Part shown: piece by piece, positions 24,797 through 37,280 of the stretch
How positions within the stretch are numbered: position 1 is the stretch's first letter
How the letters are laid out: each line of letters opens with the position of its first letter
From: Rhexocercosporidium sp. MPI-PUGE-AT-0058
Taxonomy: Eukaryota; Ascomycota; Leotiomycetes; Helotiales
Assembly (NCBI GenBank): GCA_020746875.1
Contig: JAGTJL010000016.1
Span: forward strand, 310,001 to 374,000
DNA length: 64,000 nucleotides
Direction of reading: 5' to 3'
Translations under genes and position numbers: made by a program
Notes under the pieces: model-generated
Seen by the model: the letters and a program-made list of their open reading frames with translations, nothing else
The model's database searches: none
What the model was told of the DNA's origin: nothing

Positions 24797-26179
24797 ATGC
24801 TTCTAAATGAGGTTTTTGTCGTCTGCGAGCGGACCTTTACCCACGAACGAGACGAACACGGCTCCCTCTCGATAGAAAGCATACATACGAGTCTAGAAAG
24901 CGCAAACAGATGGGCGCAGGCTCTTGCCAACAATCTGTATGATGAATATAAGAACTCTGCGGAACGAAATGATGTCGAGCGCCAGAAATCGTCGAGGAGT
25001 ACGAAGTGGGGAGAACTGTTCGCAGAAACCATCACAACACCGTCTGCAAACGGCGAGTTCGCAATCAATTACTCCGTCGAGCCGAAGGACTTGGAAGGAA
25101 ATGAGCTGCTGGATGGGAGCGATGGGGGATCATCAGAATCTGCGACGGTGACAACAGATCAGATCGAAGCCAAAGGGGTATTTGAAGGCATGAAATTCTC
25201 TTGGGTTGGGGAGTTGGATCATATGGAGGCACGAGATGAAGTCCGGTATCTGGTCTTTGATAATGGAGGAGCCTGGCAGGGAATCGAAAAGTGTCTAGAG
25301 GGTACCATGTCGGACTACATTATTGCGGGGAAGAACATTCCACAAAGGCACCAAAAGATTATTGAGGATAAGGACCTTCCATATCTTAATCGGCATGCCT
25401 TTCTGAAGATGGCCAAAGATCTCGGACTTCCCAGGCCAAATTTAGAGCAACAGTCGAGAGACCCCTTGAGATGCTTCGCAAGAATGAATTTCACTGTTCT
25501 TGGAAACGTCGAAGAACCAGGTAGAGCACTCTCCAAAACGCTCGCTGCAGCCTTCGGAACCCAACCAATTTGTGCTCACACCTCGCAAATGGACTATGTG
25601 GTCAGAAGAGGAAGCGATTCCACTGCCGACCTTCACCTTTTCGCAGAAGAATGTCAAAAATACTTGAAGATCAAGAACCCTACGGTCATAACACCCAAGC
25701 AGCTTGCAGAACTGATACTGAAGAAGATTGAGAACAGCAAGCCAGCAGAAAATCCTCGACTCATCATAACGAGCGAAAGCATCAAGAATTCCATCATGTC
25801 CCTAGATGGCATCAGATTCTCAGTGCCAACTGGCGATATTCTCATCGATGGTGTGCATGTCCAGACCTGTATTAGGTCGGAAGGAGGTCAAGTTCTTGGG
25901 AGTATTCATGCGATGGACCTGGCAGATTATGTTGTGACGGGCACGAACGGATTATCAAAAGAGCATTTCGCGATGGCAGCCCAATTCGATGTGAAAGTCA
26001 TCAATACAGCGGAACTCCGAGAGCTTATAGCCCGTCTCACAACCTGGAAGACCGCAAAGGATTTGCTTGGTGTGGCCATGGGATATTCGGGGCAGCCCCC
26101 GCCGAGAACAAGGAAGCGAAAAACGGAATCTACGTCAATCAGCCAGCCTTCGAGAAAGTTTGCCAAGTTTGTTGCTTGA
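24797..26179 (+). CDS. Protein with three divergent BRCT-like repeats
   Basis: A single exon of 460 codons. The first 60 residues resemble a module seen at the start of many fungal hypothetical proteins (VFVVCERTFTHERDEHG). Three segments share a BRCT-like pattern of a hydrophobic strand (F-x-G-x-x-F), a Gly-rich turn and a V-V-x-G/A strand: about residues 127-210 (FEGMKFSWVGEL...DYIIAGKN), 226-312 (FARMNFTVLGNV...DYVVRRGS) and 335-415 (LDGIRFSVPTGD...DYVVTGTN). BRCT domains bind partner or phosphorylated peptides in DNA-damage and replication proteins. A basic C-terminus (PRTRKRKTE) suggests a nuclear location. The BRCT call is pattern-based and should be treated as provisional. Confidence 0.65.
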   Translation: MLLNEVFVVCERTFTHERDEHGSLSIESIHTSLESANRWAQALANNLYDEYKNSAERNDVERQKSSRSTKWGELFAETITTPSANGEFAINYSVEPKDLEGNELLDGSDGGSSESATVTTDQIEAKGVFEGMKFSWVGELDHMEARDEVRYLVFDNGGAWQGIEKCLEGTMSDYIIAGKNIPQRHQKIIEDKDLPYLNRHAFLKMAKDLGLPRPNLEQQSRDPLRCFARMNFTVLGNVEEPGRALSKTLAAAFGTQPICAHTSQMDYVVRRGSDSTADLHLFAEECQKYLKIKNPTVITPKQLAELILKKIENSKPAENPRLIITSESIKNSIMSLDGIRFSVPTGDILIDGVHVQTCIRSEGGQVLGSIHAMDLADYVVTGTNGLSKEHFAMAAQFDVKVINTAELRELIARLTTWKTAKDLLGVAMGYSGQPPPRTRKRKTESTSISQPSRKFAKFVA

Positions 26180-26757
26180 ACTTGTTCTTGGGCGTGTGTG
26201 TAAATACGTTGTCAGATCGTGGTTTCTCAGATGGCGTTAATATCTGTCTCGATTTAGAAGATACAGGAGGAGTATGGATGGGTCAATTCTAGATAGAGGC
26301 GTACTGATACCCACAAAACTAAATAGTCGTGTCTGTAAATCTCAATTTTCACGGACCGTAACATGTCTGTCGGTTTATCGGTGAGTCTTAGATGAAACTT
26401 CATCACCCGCGCCCGAATAGATAGCAAGTCCACCACGTGAGCACTGGAGGCTAAGCGAGCGCATACAGATCTATGTAAACAATGCTGACGTGCAGCCAAA
26501 CAGCAGCAAACATTTCTTGTGATGAGTTAGACCTCTTTGATCTGCATAATATTGAAGGTAAAAGAGACCTGGCAATCCTCAAAATCATGATCAATCTGCC
26601 ATTCTTACCGTGGAAATCAGTCGAGAGGCTCCCTAGGCAGAATAAAAGTCATCCCAGCCCTACTTGCACACAATTATATCATCATATACAGACCCCAAAA
26701 AATACCATTCGTTATGTTTTATAGAGCTCCTTCCATTTTTACGTCTGTCCGTACGCT

Positions 26758-29013
26758 TTACAGCAAGGGATAATCTCTCAAGTTCCAGTGACTACCGCAA
26801 CGTGGACGGTTATTGTTTCCCCACACATTTACCGTATTCGTGCATTGACCCGGTGACCATCTTTTGAGAGCAGTGCACTGTTTGTTCACCTGTGCAAATG
26901 CGGGTAAGAACTGTTGAGCTCTAAAGGACAGAAGTCAGCAAGTTGTCTTTCGATATTGTGCGTTTTGCTTCTTCTCGCGGAGTGGCCCAGCCGTCATCTA
27001 ACGGATCTCCTCTTCTCTACACGATAAAATACAAGCAAGGAGACTTTCACGTACTCTGTAATCGGCTCAGGACATTCAAGGTCTTGGGCACCTTCAGGTC
27101 TAATAGTTGGATCCAGTGTCATCACATTAAGTTGAGTTCTTATCCTTGTCTTGAGCGTCAAAAGTGATGCGCGGTTGGTGGGTATCTCGTAGAGACATTC
27201 GTGAATGGTATCCTTCAATAGATTTGATAGTCCAGGCTGATTGCGAAGCTGGGTTCCGTAAAGGCGACCAAGCGGAGCAGCGCCATGAATTAAGTGGCCC
27301 GGCGTAAACGGCAAGTGGGCTTCTGGTGGTCCCAAATTGAAGCATGCTAGCCTGATGTAGTGTTAAGGGTGTTGATTTGGAAAGTAACTAGGACTAGTTG
27401 AATGGCAGGATTGAAAAGGAGCCCCTTACTCATACATGATCGCACCAACTTGCCAAACGTTCGTGTGCGATCCGAATTTACCACAGATAGGTGACACTCG
27501 ATAATCATTGTAATTCCAAGCGGGGTGGAATGACTCCTGTTATTTCAATACAGATAAGCTTGGAACAAAGTGCGCGTAATGGCAAACGAGTTTACTCACG
27601 GGTGTATAATAGCCCCTCGTACCGCGTCTTCGGATTTTCCGATGATTTACAGCATATGTTGTGGAAGGCCAAAGATTGGGTGTGTTTGCAAAGATTTTGT
27701 GCCACTCCCTGGGTACAAATCAGAATTTGGTCTTTGACAGTAAGTGATCAAGGAGTAAGTAATAATTGCTAGTCATGCATAGTCCATAATCAAAGCAATT
27801 TTGTTTTCTGGCATTTACTTACTGCGCGCCACCAAAATCTCCGATCTGAGAGTCACTCAAAAGTTAGCGCTGCATTGCAAAAGGTATTATATCAATAGCG
27901 TAGATATTTATTACCTTGAAAGCTGGCACACTAACATGTGAAGCTGAGCGAGCCCCGGTGAATACTGATATTGTTAGGCATTTGAGAAGGACAAGTTAAT
28001 ACCGCTTACTGTTTGTCGGTTTCAAGTCCCGGTGGACTATGGTCGTGAGAGAGGGGCCTGCCACATATGCTGCCGGCACAGCTGCTACTCTGTTCAGAGG
28101 GTCATACGTAAGTTCCATTCCATACTCGAGAACACTGCATCCATCGACTAGGCATTCAAAAATGTGCCAAAGAGTCATCTCTTCGAAACGAATATTTCTG
28201 AATCAGACTTTTAGTACATATTCAGCCCGTTCAATGAGGTAAACTTTGCCTGACAATACTGACCGTTCTTTACGCATGTCGAGGAGATCATCGAGAGTTC
28301 CCTGCGGACAGTACTCTATAATAAGCTGACGGGTAACATTGTCCCACGTATGAGATAAACCACGTGCCGTGCATATAGCTGGTGTGAGTATCTCGGGTGG
28401 TACTATAAGTCTCGCAACGTGCTCCGATAGTGATGCTCCTACTACCGCCATGACCCTACCTTCCTCGTTTAAGTTCTTTGAAGGAGCTAATGTATTCTTG
28501 ACTGCGATTTTTGTCTGAGCTGGTGCCATCGCGGCTGGTCCACTCCATTCCCATAGCGCTACAGCCCCACCGCCTCCTGAACCGAGAATCCTAATTGGAG
28601 TCCAGTTTGCAACAGCACCCAGCCCTCGTGGGCCCCCTCGAGCATTCCTAAGATATTTCTCTTCGTTAGGTTCGGTATCTGGTGCGAGTGGTGGAATAAG
28701 TGGGGGTCTTGTGACTCCTCCAGGTAGCGCTGGTGGAATTGCTGGCGCGGGGACTGCAATGGCAGGGACAGGGAGTGCATAGGCTGCTGCTTGGGTAATG
28801 CCATAAGCGGTCTAATAGTTATCAGTCATCTGGACTTGTATACAGTAGCAGATGGAGTTTCAAGAGAGGTACCTGGATTGCTGCATTGGTTAGTTGTTGA
28901 GGGGCGGGTGGAAGTGGAGGAGGGTTATTGATCCTGTCCCACCATCTGAAAGCCTCGTAGAAAGTGGCACTCCAGTTCATATGCCCTTGAAGTGAGTGAT
29001 TGACCCCTGCCAT
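26758..29013 (-). CDS. Kinase-like family member K2 (Cys/His tail)
   Basis: Exons 29013-28873, 28811-28264, 28197-28010, 27964-27915, 27845-27823, 27708-27600, 27536-27430, 27351-27055 and 26920-26758 give 541 aa. Family features: N-terminal EAFRWWDRINNPP, then a Pro/Ala-rich linker; glycine loop ILGSGGGGAVALWEW; ATP Lys in IAVKN; hinge QLIIEYCPQGT; catalytic loop VHRDLKPTN, the only copy here with the canonical HRD arginine; IGDFGGAQ, with Gly at the residue usually Leu; GTRGYYTPE. An extra intron splits the exon just after DFG. The last exon, identified by phase match and homology, carries the tail C-x10-C-x14-C-x2-H-W-N-L (ending NRPRCGSHWNLRDYPLL). A simpler model without that exon would stop at 26994. 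Confidence 0.85.
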
Positions 29014-29612
29014 TCTTGTAGACTTTGTGTGTAGTAGCAAAAATAGATGAAGGGGATAATTGTTATGTATGACGTGAAAAGAGTGAAAATTGAAGGGTAA
29101 CCCAACACAACGTGAAATACTGTTGGGACTTTGTTCTCGACTTGCAGGCTTTGTTCGTTGTGGCCTGCCATTGTCTTCGCCGCAGCCAGCCATTCTGTCC
29201 GTCCCAGCCATAAATTTGGTGAAAGAGTGGAGTTCACTTGTTCTAAATATGATTCTTTCACAAAAAAGCAATTGCCGGCGTCAATTTATCGAATGATCGG
29301 TCGAGCAAGGCAAACCCCCACAGACATGGTTCAGTGGTGTTTCAATTTCAAACTTATTAGCTAATTGAAAAGCAGCTTAAACTTTACATATATATTCTAA
29401 AATCAGTCTAGAAACGTCGAATATTCAATACATCCCTGTCTTTGGGGTCAGATTCATAACAGTGAGGCTTCCAGGATACTCCTAATGACTAAAAGTCTAT
29501 TTAAAGACCCAGTATTAATCTGAAAGTGAGCTCGCGAAAGTTACAAGTAATCCCCTACTCTGTCCTAACGCATTGTCCATACTTCCCAATCGTGTCGAGT
29601 TTTCAGATTTTT

Positions 29613-31841
29613 TTAATATCCCCAGGGTTCCAGTATAAGATTCCAATGGTGGTGGCAACGTGGGCGTCTGTTTAAAGGATCTACCCTGAGCCTACGGCCG
29701 CATTGGCGTCCTGTGGGTCCACCTTCTCTACGTGTACACTGCATGATAACCCGTGGGGTTAGCCGTAGCATTGCGCTGAGTTTACACTCGTTAGCATGTA
29801 GTTTTCTCCATGACTTAGAAACGCCTCATAAGATCAATGATCGGTCTCAATGATGGCAATCAACATACCGAGTCATTGGCTCAGGAGTATTCAGGTCATG
29901 CCACCCTTCGGGCTGCTCCCCTAATTGCACTAGGTTTGTTATCTGTCTTGTGATATTGGCTTTGAGAGTTATGAGTGTAGGTCGATTAACTGGCTCTTCA
30001 TATAGGCACTCTTGGATTGTGTCTTTCAACTCATTTGAGAGATTGGGAACCGCCCTGAGGTGCGTGCCGAAAAGAATCCCTAGGGCGGGTGCACCGCGGA
30101 TGAGGTAAGGCACGTGTGGAGCAACAAGGTGAGCAGGATTGAAGGGATAATAAGCTTCGGGGGGGCCTCGGTCAAAACATGCCAGTCTATAGTAACAAAA
30201 TAGTTATTTACTGTTCTTCAAGAGTTTCCATGTTCGCTTTGAGGTGCTGGACTTAGTCCAATCGGCCAACACAGAGTCGAGGACAGTCGAAACGAAAAGA
30301 AACTAAAGGACTCGCTTTTCATGTTGAATAGCACAGATTTCGGGGGTACTTACTCGTACATTACGGCTCCCATCTGATAAATGTTAGTCTTAGGGCCGAA
30401 TTTACCGCATAAAGTTGAAGTTTTCAAGTCGCTGTAATTCCACCGAGGAGAGAATTGTTCCTGAGATCTTTAGCTCCGTGATTTCACAATAGAACTAAAA
30501 AATAAAAATTATACTGACAGGTACGAAGTAACCATCCGTGCCGACGCTACGCATGTAATTATGCATCTGCTGATAGCTATTGAATGGAAATGCCGGAGGG
30601 AAGTTCGCTAAGGTTCTATCCTCTTGGCTAGCGAGGCCAAAGTCTCCTATCTTATTGATGAATTCCTAGTCAGCCCGTGGACAGAGTGCTGAAGGAATGA
30701 TTCTAATTCACCTTCCAAACTGGCGTCAAGGGATGGCTGTTGTTCCGGTCTCCGGAGAAGACTTTGACTGTTATTATTTCGCTCATAAGTGGCTTTGAAT
30801 AGCAACCTACTGTTGTCAGGCTTCAAATCGTAATGTACAACAACCGCATCGTTCACAGCGAATCCTCTAGTGGGAAGAGGTACAGGTCCTCCGCCCATGT
30901 CTAGCTCTCCATTGTATTCTAAAGCACTCAGGCCATCGACAAGGCACTCAAAGACACGCCAGAGAGTTAGTTCCGCGAAAGGGACATTTCTGGCAGGAAG
31001 TAAATCAGTAACGGTAAATTCTTGCCCGAACTATTATGCAACATGCCTAATTGCAATGCGACATACCTATCTTGACGGGCCCTTATGAGTCTCAGAAGGG
31101 AGCCCTGTTCATAGTACTCCATGATGAGTCGACGAGTTATACCATTCCATACCATCGGAATACCCTCAGCTGCGCAGTCTGCGGCGGTCATGACATGCGG
31201 CGGATCTACAATCAACTTTGTAATGTGCTGCGAACGTGATGTATTCAGACCAGTCATAATACTACCCTCGAATTGGAGAGAGTCATTGACATAAGTAGCC
31301 CGGCTCTTTACTGCGATTTTCGTTATTGCAGGCGCGGCTGCGGCTAGGCCAGTATACTGCCAAAGAACGACAACTCCACCTCCGCCTCCCCCCAAAACCT
31401 TGACCGCCGTCCAGTTTGCGTGGCCAGAGGGTATACTTCGCGGAGCAAAAAGAGCTGTGGTAAAAGGAGCCCGAACCGCAGCAACTGCTGGAGGCGGTGG
31501 CGGCTCGGTAGCAGGATTCTTGGGGACTGGGAGAACGGCCCCTCGCACAATTGGTACGGCTACAGGAGGCTGGATCGTTGCAGTCGGCGGTGCAGGAATA
31601 CCACCGCCGCCAAAAGGTACTAATGGTGTGCCTGGTGGTCCCATAAAGCTAAGCCGGTATTGTGCCTGAAATGTGTTAGCTGATTGAAGGCGAAAAGCTT
31701 ATGCTTCCGATATCTGACACTTCCAACACCTCAACTCACCCTCATCTGTGCATTTGTGAGCGCGACCGCACCTGGAGGCTTGTTGTACTGATCCCATCCG
31801 AGATAAGCTGCGTAGAATGCGGCACTGAAGCCGGTCGTCAT
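29613..31841 (-). CDS. Kinase-like family member K3 (Cys/His tail)
   Basis: Exons 31841-31740, 31665-31067, 30989-30811, 30767-30712, 30650-30519, 30460-30354, 30186-29869 and 29775-29613 give 551 aa. The N-terminal element is LGWDQYNKPP, then after the intron AQYRLSF. A Pro/Ala/Val-rich linker leads to the glycine loop VLGGGGGGVVVLWQY, ATP Lys in IAVKS, hinge RLIMEYYEQGS, catalytic loop VHYDLKPDN (Tyr replaces the HRD Arg), IGDFGLA and GTDGYFVPEQF. The final 163-nt exon has exactly the length of the K2 tail exon and encodes C-x11-C-x14-C-x2-H-W-N-L (NRRPRCHHHWNL), which confirms the model. It is head-to-head with K4, with about 740 bp between the starts. Confidence 0.87.
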
Positions 31842-32581
31842 TTTGAGGAAGGATGTTGTTATCTCTAAATCGACAGAATGATAATCACTATTGTAGTCCC
31901 AGAAGAAGAGAAGCTGTATGTAGTAAAGAGAGTAAAGCAAGAATTGGAAGGGTGCCAAACAAGTGGGGGAAAGTAGCTAGGAAGAGATTCTTTGTCCTTA
32001 GAATCATCATGTTTGTTGCCGAATGCGAATTGTAAGATCGGCGTCGAGGGTAAAGGGGAAATACCCAAACAAACAATGCCATTCTTAGCATTAGGCCCTA
32101 TTTGAGAGGGGTATAGTGCCTTAGCCGATTCATAATACAAACACGTGACATGACATGCTAGGACAGTTTGCTTCCCCTGAGAACCTCGCTAAGCATGTAG
32201 AAGGTAAACAGATCTTGGTCCTCAAAATTCTTCCATACAGAAGCAATGAATTGCTTTCAATTACTATTGTATTAATCAAATGGAAGAGGTTCTATTCGCT
32301 CGGTTTAAATTGTGATTGTAGCTGGTCTCATGCTGTGGACCTAATGCGGCGTGTGAGCTGAGAACAAAGGCCATCGCACACGCCTTCGGATCACACAAAT
32401 CGATCATTGTTCTATGACCAGTTCCGCACATCATTTTTACGTCCACCTCCTACTTACTCTACCAGCATGTTTTTTTAATTGGATCTCGCAAGCCAGCTCT
32501 CTGTACATAAGTGTACTCCTCACCAACCCACCTCAGAAACTCGACATCACGCCATTTCACCTCTCAATAACAAACTCTGAA
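31842..32581. promoter_or_regulatory. Shared upstream region of K3 and K4
   Basis: About 740 bp between the divergent start codons of K3 (minus) and K4 (plus). Both promoters must lie here if the models are right. No specific site was recognised. Confidence 0.4.
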
Positions 32582-34733
32582 ATGGCGTCCGAAAAGAAAT
32601 TCGGCGAAGACTACAACATGTGGGCCCAATACAACGACCCAAATTACATCCCCCAAACCGTCACCCAAATCCGCAAAACCTACCGCCGCACCCCCTACAC
32701 TCCCCCTCTCAACACAGCACCTCCTCCCATTCTCCCCTTCCTCAGGCCCTTCCCTCTCCCCGTCATTCGGCCAGACTACAAGCCTCCCAACCCAGAAGAC
32801 CAGAAACTCCTCTCCGCGACTCCACCCTCCCTCCCACCACCCCTCGCGAACTGGAAAGGCGTAAAAGTACTCGGATCGGGGACCTCAGGGGCGGTTGTGT
32901 TGTTCCAGCATATATCACATGGCACACCACAAGCGCCATTAAATGTCCTCTCAGACGGAACGGCGACGATGCCATTCCCGACTCAAATCGCAGTCAAAAC
33001 AATAGAAAAACCTTCATTCAGCGTGGGTATCGATCGCGAAGCTAGGCTACTGAAGACGCTTAATGAGAGCGGGAGTTCACATGTTGTGAGGTTACTAGGG
33101 GTACCACTGGTTGCGGATCTGAAGAGGGAGGGGTTGACGGCGGGATGGAAAGGGAGGAGTCGGAGGTTAATTTTGGAGTATTGTAGTGAGGGGACGTTGG
33201 ATGGCTTGATTGAGAGGAGGAAGGCGAGGGGCGTACATTACCAGAGAGTATACCCGGTTGACTTCCTGGGAAATTTTAGTCCTTGATTGAGTGCAAAGGT
33301 TGAGAGTTAGGCTTTTTTGACCAGACATAGGAACCTCCCGTTCACTGAACTTACACTTTGGCGGATCTTCGAATGTCTAATCGACGGCTGTTGCGTGCTG
33401 CAGTATGGACGGGAATTGATGTTCGATGCCGTCTTCAAGGCAGCCAGAGAGCAGTTTCTGCCGAATCCTAAATTTAAGGATGAGTTGGTTGTGCATCATG
33501 ATTTTAAGCCTGAGAATAGTAAGTCTGCTCCTCCACTTCGAGTGGTTCAAATTGGTGATATTGGGCTAGCTTTTGGAGTTAAGAAACAAGAAGAAGAACA
33601 TACGCTAATGAATCTTGCCGTCTAGTCTTTGCAAGCGGACGTGATAACACACATGAGTACACGCCCGTGTTCAAGGTCAGTAGCTTACTGCATCCCCTAT
33701 TCAATACAACTTGGTATAATTGGAAGATCATCAGCTGACCTTACCAATGTAAACAGATAGGCGATTTCGGACTCTCGCAACCGTGGCCCACAGACCCAGC
33801 TCTCCAAGTACCGAAACATACAGAACCTGATAACCAATATTACAGACAACTAGGAACGCCTGGATACTACGCTCCTGTAAGCCTGGCCCATCCCTCTCAG
33901 ATCCCCAAAAATAAAAAGCCCAGCTAGAATTCTCTTTCAAACTTCTAAGAAAGAAGGATTTAGATCTGGAAGTGAATCATCAAAGCAAGCGGCACGGATC
34001 ATTTACTTATTCAGAGTGTTCGTGGTATAGGAACAATTCACACCCCGCTGGATCTTCTCCGACTACAAGACCTCCCCCGTAGCTGGAATCTACGGCAGCC
34101 ACACTAACGTCTGGGGCATTGGGTGCTGTATGTACGAGCTCCTCACCCTCATCATCAAAACCGACGATGAAATCTGCACGCCTGAACCACATATACCTTT
34201 CCTGCCCTCAACCCCGCTCCACGGCAATGCTCCGAGGGGGTTGGCGTTTGGGACGAGGTTGCAGGGAGCGAGGGAGTATAGTACGGAGTTGAGGGATACG
34301 GTACAGGAGTGTTTGTATGAGGGGCCGAGGAAGAGACCGCGGTTGGTGGAGTTGAAAGGGAGGGTTTTCAACATGATTAGGGGGTTGGTGGAGAGGCAAG
34401 GACCGGGGGGAGAAGAGTGGGAGGATTTGAGCATGCCGGAGCCGTTGACGGAGTATGAAGTTCTTCATTTCTCCTTATTGTTTCCCATCTTTACAATGAC
34501 GATCCTCTCAGGTTGAACTAAACTCACATCATACCAACAGAAACGAAGCAGCCGCCCTCGCTACTCTCTCAAAAACAACCAAGACCGCCAAACCCCTCGC
34601 CCGGGTCCGCACACGCCCACGGATGCGAACACGCACTCAATCACAAACATCAGCAGGTCCTTCTCAACCCCGACCCCACACCCAATCCAAAATCCAACCA
34701 CGTGGCCGTTCACGCTCTGCGTCTCCAGCTTGA
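32582..34733 (+). CDS. Kinase-like family member K4 (basic tail)
   Basis: Exons 32582-33232, 33311-33518, 33626-33675, 33757-33876, 34031-34452 and 34541-34733 give 547 aa. It lacks the first intron of its relatives but keeps the same order: YNMWAQYNDPN, KTYRRTPYTP, glycine loop VLGSGTSGAVVLFQH, ATP Lys in IAVKT, hinge RLILEYCSEGT, catalytic loop VHHDFKPEN (His replaces the HRD Arg), IGDFGLS, GTPGYYAPEQF. The intron before MYELLTL is also missing. The first remaining intron (33233-33310) is phase 0, unlike the phase-2 intron of paralogues, and adds AFLTRH. The tail is basic and Ser-rich (ARVRTRPRMRTRTQSQ) with no Cys/His module. Confidence 0.83.
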
Positions 34734-35118
34734 TCAACACAGCCTGTAATGCCAGAAGGTGGAATGTGTGCGATTGAGAAATGGAGATGTACGTATTTTA
34801 TTGAGAGGAAGGGGAGGGTGTGTGATGGAAGAAGGAGGGGGCCAAAGGAGAAGGGATTTAGGTGTTTTGAGCATTTGGATAGGGAGAAGTATCCTGATCG
34901 GAGGTAGGGGACAGGATTATGAAAGGAATGGAGATATTAGCTGGATATGTGGGAGGCTGGGAGTGGATGGATTTGGGATTGGGATGCTTGGATTTTGATG
35001 TAGTATATGATCAAAGTTGAATGGTAGAGTGAGAAGAAAGACTTAGCTATACTGTAAAATTAGATGGATAGGATGATGCGTATAGATGGGCGACTTCGTG
35101 CTGATGCCAAATGTGGCA

Positions 35119-35878
35119 TTATAGAAACGTGTTGGAATACAGTACATTGTCTCCAGTTCCGCATCTCGACCTGAATTGAATATCGACTGATCGAACCACT
35201 TGCATTTGGTGCCTGCCACATTCGATGCTACTAGGATGAGGCAGCAGTGTCCGACCTCTATGCCCACACTGAACACCCCTACCATTCAAGCGCATACAAA
35301 AACACACCAGAGCTCTAGGCGGCACAGCCAACAAAGCTACAGGCAGAGTCGGTGGACAAGGCGCTGGGAAAGAGGAGGAAGTGCACCACCCGCAGGTGGT
35401 GCTGAGATAACCGGAGAATCTCTCGGTTCAGAGGTAAGGAATCCTCTCAATGGTCTAATACCAGATAATCTTGAGCAAGAACACTGGCAACATCATCAGA
35501 AATCCTCATGCGCACAGCTTCCAGAGAGGGACGTGTGAGTAACACTCCGTACAGGTATTCCCAGATGAGATTTTTGAATTTGCCGCTGTAGTTTGAGGCG
35601 GAGAGGTTGGGCGAGAAGGTGTAACCTTTAACTGGCTGACTGCGGTTGAGGTAGTTGGGAAGGAAAGGGGCGCCGTTTGGTGGGCAGTTTGAGGTGTCGG
35701 AGAGGGTGGGGAGTTGTAAATGCGGAAGTCCAAGGGACGTACCTTGCCCATTGTTGGCTCGTTTCTGGTCGTGGGAGAGAATTGGGTTCTTTGTTTGGGC
35801 TCTGACAGAAGTATCCGCGCCGCATTGAGAAAATGCCCATAATTGAAGGTCCGACTTTGAGAATTGAATGTATGTCAA
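35119..35878 (-). pseudogene. Decayed C-terminal piece of a kinase-like paralogue
   Basis: A minus-strand frame aligns with the C-terminal lobe of K1: PFLPNYLNRSQPVKGYTFSP against PFTPEYLINQAAAKGVTYGP, then FKNLIWEYLYGVLLTRPSLE against LKHMILECLYERPANRCKLI. It ends at 35447. In a different frame further on (35334-35119) is a Cys/His pattern C-x9-C-x15-C-x2-H (VQCGHRG...IECGRHQ), close to but not identical with the family tail. The kinase core upstream (to the right) was not found. I read this as a truncated relic, nearest to K1 by eye. The tail assignment is less sure than the lobe. Confidence 0.5.
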
Positions 35879-37230
35879 CAGTGAGTAAGGTTTTCTCCGT
35901 TATCGGGGGAAAAAGTTGCGCACCATGGGAGATGTAGAGATGTATTAGCATCTACTATCTCGGAGATACCGTATTTTAGTAGAAACCGTCATAGAGTTTA
36001 CGCAGGAATGAAATCGCAACGGAGAACGGGCGACAATAGCAGTAGGCAGATGGCTACCAGTTCACGCAGCAATGCAATTGCCGCGGAAGTATTCAAAGCT
36101 AGACTGTACTCAAAATGATATCGTACTGCAGTCATCACTTCGTTGATATTTTTTGGGTTCAATCGAGCAACAAAATGGTGAAAGGATAGAATTGTGCAAC
36201 CACTACTAAAAGCTCCGATGCCATTGATCCATCTTTGTAGACATCCAATCAACTTGATTAGACTTAGTTCTCTGATCGATAGTTGCTGAAAAGCTTCCTT
36301 TTAGGGGAGACAAATACCAGTCACATGCATCCGAGATCAGAGAACTACTCTGATGAACAGGCGGAGAAAGACATGTGGCGAGACAATAACTAGGGATAAA
36401 GCAAGACCACCCAGAGAGACAAGACGTGAGCTTCCTGAGACAGATCGAATGAATAAAGCTCTCCTCACGGAATCCAGATCCGGACCATAGTCCTAGGCTG
36501 GAAAACATCCAATGACTGCTGGCAGTCAGAACCCATCACAAAATAAAATCCGATGAAGACCAACGACGACAAAGTCCAGCAAAAGAAACAAACAATAGCC
36601 AGCCTCTCATACCTTCATTCAGACGAATGACAAGCCAAGCGAGGAAAACCAGGTAACCTCACCCATCTACTCGGGATTCCCCCGAGCTATCCTCGTTCGG
36701 AGTGTGGAAGTTATCCCTCCGCGGCAAAAACCAGCGACCCCTGTCTATCTCCCGGCTCGTTTAGCCGCGACAATCGCCCCGACCAGAGAATGCATTCAGG
36801 CTAAACGGAATATCTGCGCTAAAGGAGAGACATCATGGAGGGGCTGTTTGTAGTTGGATGAAAAGGACCACACGACTCGAGATGGAATACAGCCAGTGTA
36901 TTTAGCCACCATGATACGGGATTCTCCAAAGAAACCGAATGGAAGCGTTTGCTTGGTGGAAAATGGTGCAGAAGATGAGGGGAGAGGTAGGGATTTGGTG
37001 AGTTGAGAAAGGCCGGAGAAGAGGAGTGAGAGACGAGATACGATGGCGTGAACTGTAAGTGAATTGGCACTTGAGAACGCAGCTACAGATACGAAGTCCA
37101 AACGAGGGCAAGCTCTCAGGACAAAGCCAAAATATCCGTCGAGACGGTGGTTTGGTATGCACATCCTTTGCAGCATGCGGTAACCATTGGTAAGTGCACT
37201 TCCAGCTCCATACGATGCAGGTAGGTAAGG
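35879..37230. other. Gene-free interval
   Basis: Separates the kinase relic from the xylose reductase. It contains only short frames without motifs. Nothing further is supported. Confidence 0.4.
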
Positions 37231-37265
37231 GAAGGCAAGGCAAGGCAAGGCAAGGCAAGGCAAGG
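37231..37265 (+). repeat. Pentanucleotide microsatellite (CAAGG)n
   Basis: Seven tandem five-base units of the CAAGG/GAAGG type, flanked by related GTAAGG variants. It lies about 15 bases before a TATA-like box and 630 bp upstream of the xylose reductase start codon. Related AAGGC-type short runs recur near 59230 and 59530. Confidence 0.85.
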
Positions 37266-37280
37266 TCAGGTAAAGTAAGG

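Noticed and set aside
33221..33331. K4 looked broken because no phase-2 donor fits the usual first kinase intron
   Set aside because: A phase-0 intron at 33233-33310 (GTACAT...GTTAG) restores the frame and all later exons agree, so K4 is treated as intact.
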